From NCBI GenBank assembly GCA_016782825.1, contig JADHXT010000131.1, positions 1-8,335 of the forward strand: a DNA stretch of 8,335 nucleotides. Reading direction: 5' to 3'. The translations under genes and the position numbers were made by a program. Source of the stretch: Candidatus Brocadiia bacterium. GTDB taxonomy: Bacteria; Planctomycetota; PUPC01; DSUN01. Shown piece by piece: positions 6,129 through 8,335 of the stretch (its first letter is position 1; each line of letters begins with the position of its first letter). The notes beneath the pieces were generated by a model that was not told the origin of the DNA, ran no database searches, and was given only the letters and a program-made list of their open reading frames with translations.

Positions 6129-7514
6129 ATGAGTCAATGGGGCAAGCGAGGCGGAATCTCACGGCGCGAGTTCCTCGATGGGGCGGCGGTTGTGGCGGCG
6201 GGCCTTGCCGTGCTGCCTCGCCACGTCCTGGGCGGCGAGGGCCACGCCCCGCCGAGCAACACCCTGAACGTCGCGAAGATCGGCTGTGGGGGAATGGGCG
6301 GCGGCGACCTCAACAAGGTCGTCGAGTGTGGGGCCAACATCGTGGGCCTCTGCGACGTCGATGAGGGCGTCCTCAACGGCGTCTCGGGCAGGTTCCCGCG
6401 AGCGAAGCGCTACCGCGACTTCCGTAAGATGCTCGACGAGATGGAGAAAGACCTCGATGCGGTGGTGGTTTCCACACCCGACGTGACCCACGCCATCGCG
6501 TCCATCTGGGCCGTCAAGCGCGGCAAGCACGTCTACTGCCAGAAGCCCCTCACCCGCACGGTCAAGGAGGCCCGCCTCCTCACCGAGGCCGCCCGCAAGC
6601 ACAAGGTCGCCACCCAGATGGGCAACCAGGGCCACGGCGGCGGCGGACTCCCGGCGACCGCCGAGTTCGTCCGCGCCGGCGTCATCGGCGCCATCAAGGA
6701 AGCGCACACCTGGAGCGACCGCCCCAGGAAGTGGTGGCCCCAGCCCGTCTCACGCCCATCCTACACCGACGCCGTGCCGAAGCGCCTCGATTGGGACCTG
6801 TGGCTCGGCCCCATGCCGAAGCGCCCCTTCGTGGACAAGTGGCGCGAAGGGCCGTCGAAGGGCAAGCCGGTCTACCACCATCACAACTGGCGCGGGTGGT
6901 GGGACTTCGGCGCCGGTGCCCTCGGCGACATGGCCTGCCACAACATGGACCCCGCCTTCTTCGCCCTCGACCTGGGCGCCCCCACCTGGGTCAGGGCCAC
7001 GGCCCCGGAGTTCGACAGGGCCAGCTTCCCCGCGTGGTCGGTCATCGAGTGGGCCTTCCCGGCCAAGGGCGGCCGGCCTGCCGTGCAAGTCTTCTGGCAC
7101 GACGGCGGCAAGCTCCCGCCCCGGCCCGAGGAGCTCGAGCAGGGCCGCAACCTGGGCGACAACGGCTGCCTCTTCATCGGCGACAAGGGCAAGATGATGG
7201 GCGGCGGCTGGGCCGGCTTCTGCCGCATCCTCCCCGAGTCGCGGATGAAGGAGACGAAGGCGCCGCCCCGCACCCTACCGCGTTCCATCGGCCACTACAA
7301 GGAGTGGGTCGAGGCCAGCAAGGGAGCGAAGACCGTCCCCGGCTCCAACTTCGGCTACTCCGGGCCAATGACCGAGGCCATCCTGCTCGGCAACGTCGCC
7401 GTCTGCTACCCAGGGCAGAAGCTGCTGTGGGACGCCGAGAAGCTGGCGTTCACCAACAACGCCGAAGCCAACGGCCTCCTCCACTACGAGTGCCGCAAGG
7501 GCTGGGAGCTGTAG
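6129..7514 (+). CDS. Tat-exported Gfo/Idh/MocA family oxidoreductase
   Basis: A 461-residue protein from the preferred ATG (472 if it starts at 6096). The N-terminus has a twin-arginine signal: SRREFL at residues 11-16, then a hydrophobic stretch AAVVAAGLAVL, so it is probably folded with its cofactor and exported to the periplasm. The NAD(P)-binding Rossmann fold follows, with GCGGMGGG at about 53-60 and the acidic strand end LCDVD. CQKPLT at 137-142 corresponds to the family's EKP motif; Lys139 is the expected catalytic residue. GDMACH (266-271) is the D-x-x-x-H sugar-binding motif of the C-terminal domain. MGNQGH (about 164-169) and the long tail match a group common in Planctomycetota and Bacteroidota. 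Members oxidise or reduce sugar or cyclitol hydroxyls; some related exported enzymes act as NAD-dependent glycosidases. The actual substrate is unknown. The gene lies downstream of the three-gene operon in the same direction but 304 bases away, so it may have its own promoter. Confidence 0.92.
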   Translation: MSQWGKRGGISRREFLDGAAVVAAGLAVLPRHVLGGEGHAPPSNTLNVAKIGCGGMGGGDLNKVVECGANIVGLCDVDEGVLNGVSGRFPRAKRYRDFRKMLDEMEKDLDAVVVSTPDVTHAIASIWAVKRGKHVYCQKPLTRTVKEARLLTEAARKHKVATQMGNQGHGGGGLPATAEFVRAGVIGAIKEAHTWSDRPRKWWPQPVSRPSYTDAVPKRLDWDLWLGPMPKRPFVDKWREGPSKGKPVYHHHNWRGWWDFGAGALGDMACHNMDPAFFALDLGAPTWVRATAPEFDRASFPAWSVIEWAFPAKGGRPAVQVFWHDGGKLPPRPEELEQGRNLGDNGCLFIGDKGKMMGGGWAGFCRILPESRMKETKAPPRTLPRSIGHYKEWVEASKGAKTVPGSNFGYSGPMTEAILLGNVAVCYPGQKLLWDAEKLAFTNNAEANGLLHYECRKGWEL

Positions 7515-7537
7515 CCCGCGCCCTGCCTGGCGTCGCG

Positions 7538-8335
7538 CTACTCCGGCGGCACAACCCTGTCTGCGAATGGCCGCTGGTGGCCTGACAGCGAGATGCCTCC
7601 GCCGAGGCGGTGGGTCGTGAAGCGCGCCCGAACGGGGCCCACCGCGACCGCCATCGTGCTGCCCTCTTGCTTCAACGACGCGGCGGGGACTCCCTCACGT
7701 GTTGCGTCTACCGCGGTCAGGACGTGAAGGAAGTAGTCGACGACCGCAGGTCGGGAGGGGGCGACCTCGACGCGGCACTCCGGAGCAGGCCCCCGGGATT
7801 GGCGCGGCGGATACGACTTGCCGTCGTAGCGGTACAGGTCGTCGCCGCTCGCCAGGCGCACCTGCGGGTCTTCGGGCAGCAGCGTTTGGACGAACAGCCT
7901 GCCCTTCCCATTCGTGATGACCAGGTGCGGCCCTCGCTTTGCGGGGGGGCCATCGCCTGGAGCAGCCACGTCTTCCTGAAGGAGGGGCTGCGCGACTTGA
8001 TCCGGTCGAAGACGATGAACGTGCCCGGACGGATGAACACAATCTGCCGCGTGAAGTACTCGAGCTTCTTTGGAGAGTATGCCCGCGAGCAGTCGCCCGC
8101 CACGTACAGGTATTCTCGCCGATCCTCGAAGGCGACGATGTCGGCGATGTCGTGGAGCGTGCGCGTGCTCTGCCACGCCCTGGCGTCCACGACCGCGCCG
8201 TTGTGGTGTGGCCAGGCGTGATGCTGGCCGCCGTCGTTGCCCGTGACCCGCCCGGCGCGGATGCGCGGCCACGTCTCGGACGGATCCCGCACCAGCATCG
8301 TGTTGTGGGCGATGGTGCGAAGGTGGTAGTTGACG
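7538..8335 (-). CDS. heparinase II/III-like protein, C-terminal part, frameshifted
   Basis: Read on the minus strand from the right edge, where the frame is open (the start is outside the window), to TAG at 7540-7538. About 265 residues are visible in two frames. The first 130 residues contain RTIAHNTMLV, then ADIVAFEDRREYLYVAGD, AYSPKKLEYFTRQIVFIRP and FIVFDRI, the familiar pattern of the C-terminal beta-sandwich of heparinase II/III-like polysaccharide lyases (PL12/PL17/PL21 relatives); the HNT segment lies where the family has conserved histidines. At a run of seven C (minus strand) the frame breaks, and the rest (LVITNGKGRLFVQTLLPED to RVVPPE) continues in another frame. One extra C would restore the gene. 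As it stands the product would leave the family sequence at the run and stop at 7719-7717. The cause may be sequencing error or true decay. Such enzymes cleave uronate-containing polymers by beta-elimination; the substrate is not known. It converges on the oxidoreductase gene with 23 bases between stops. Confidence 0.82.
   Translation of the reverse strand, partial: RQLPPSHHRPQHDAGAGSVRDVAAHPRRAGHGQRRRPASRLATPQRRGRGRQGVAEHAHAPRHRRHRRLRGSARIPVRGGRLLAGILSKEARVLHAADCVHPSGHVHRLRPDQVAQPLLQEDVAAPGDGPPAKRGPHLVITNGKGRLFVQTLLPEDPQVRLASGDDLYRYDGKSYPPRQSRGPAPECRVEVAPSRPAVVDYFLHVLTAVDATREGVPAASLKQEGSTMAVAVGPVRARFTTHRLGGGISLSGHQRPFADRVVPPE
7943..7949 (-). other. frameshift site at a seven-G run
   Basis: Seven consecutive G on the plus strand (seven C in the gene). 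Upstream frame: Met-Ala-Pro-Pro followed by Gln-Ser-Glu, which is out of register. With eight C the sequence would read Met-Ala-Pro-Pro-Ala-Lys-Arg-Gly-Pro-His-Leu-Val and continue to the natural stop at 7538. Homopolymer runs are the usual place for sequencing or replication slippage. Confidence 0.75.

Noticed and set aside
7610..8221. A 203-codon plus-strand frame opposite the heparinase-like gene
   Set aside because: The minus strand shows clear lyase-family sequence on both sides of the frameshift; the plus frame shows no family pattern.
1..8335. CRISPR arrays, tRNA or rRNA genes, insertion-sequence ends
   Set aside because: I saw no regularly spaced direct repeats outside coding motifs, no tRNA-like cloverleaf sequence, and no transposase or terminal inverted repeats.

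Overview
The window is 8.3 kb of uniformly GC-rich bacterial DNA with strong G/C preference at third codon positions. It holds five protein genes and no RNA genes, mobile elements or CRISPR repeats that I can see. The gene content is an Asp-box propeller, a secreted transglutaminase-like protein with beta-sandwich modules, a very large multidomain glycosidase-like protein, a Tat-exported Gfo/Idh/MocA oxidoreductase and a heparinase II/III-like protein. This mix is typical of polysaccharide-degrading Planctomycetota and other PVC-group bacteria, and of similar environmental lineages such as Hydrogenedentes or Armatimonadota. I cannot assign the phylum from this window alone, and no gene has a recognisable gene symbol.

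Layout: (1) 2-673 (+) is the C-terminal end of an Asp-box (BNR/VPS10-like) beta-propeller that begins outside the window. (2) 689-2656 (+) encodes a secreted protein with a transglutaminase-type Cys-His-Asp site, followed by two diverged copies of a beta-sandwich module. (3) 2696-5824 (+) encodes a 1042-residue secreted protein with an N-terminal beta-sandwich, a clan GH-A-like TIM barrel carrying an NEP acid/base motif, an NEW3-like beta-sandwich, and a CBM9-like domain split by a long charged insertion. These three genes are separated by only 15 and 39 bases, each downstream gene has a good Shine-Dalgarno sequence, and they look like one operon. (4) 5825-6128 is a gap of about 300 bases with a small hairpin, a weak promoter-like pair and a possible gene remnant on the minus strand. 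(5) 6129-7514 (+) encodes the Gfo/Idh/MocA oxidoreductase. (6) 7538-8335 (-) is the C-terminal part of a heparinase II/III-like gene. It converges on gene 5, with 23 bases between the stop codons, and is interrupted by a one-base frameshift at a run of seven G.

Taken together the locus looks like an extracytoplasmic glycan-processing region: four of the five products have an export signal or belong to families normally exported, and three are related to carbohydrate-active enzymes. The joint substrate is not determined. A uronate-containing or glycosaminoglycan-like polymer, possibly protein-linked, would fit the heparinase-like gene and the transglutaminase-like gene, but that is inference. 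The least expected parts are the transglutaminase/beta-sandwich architecture inside a carbohydrate operon, the split CBM9-like domain, and the frameshifted lyase-like gene.
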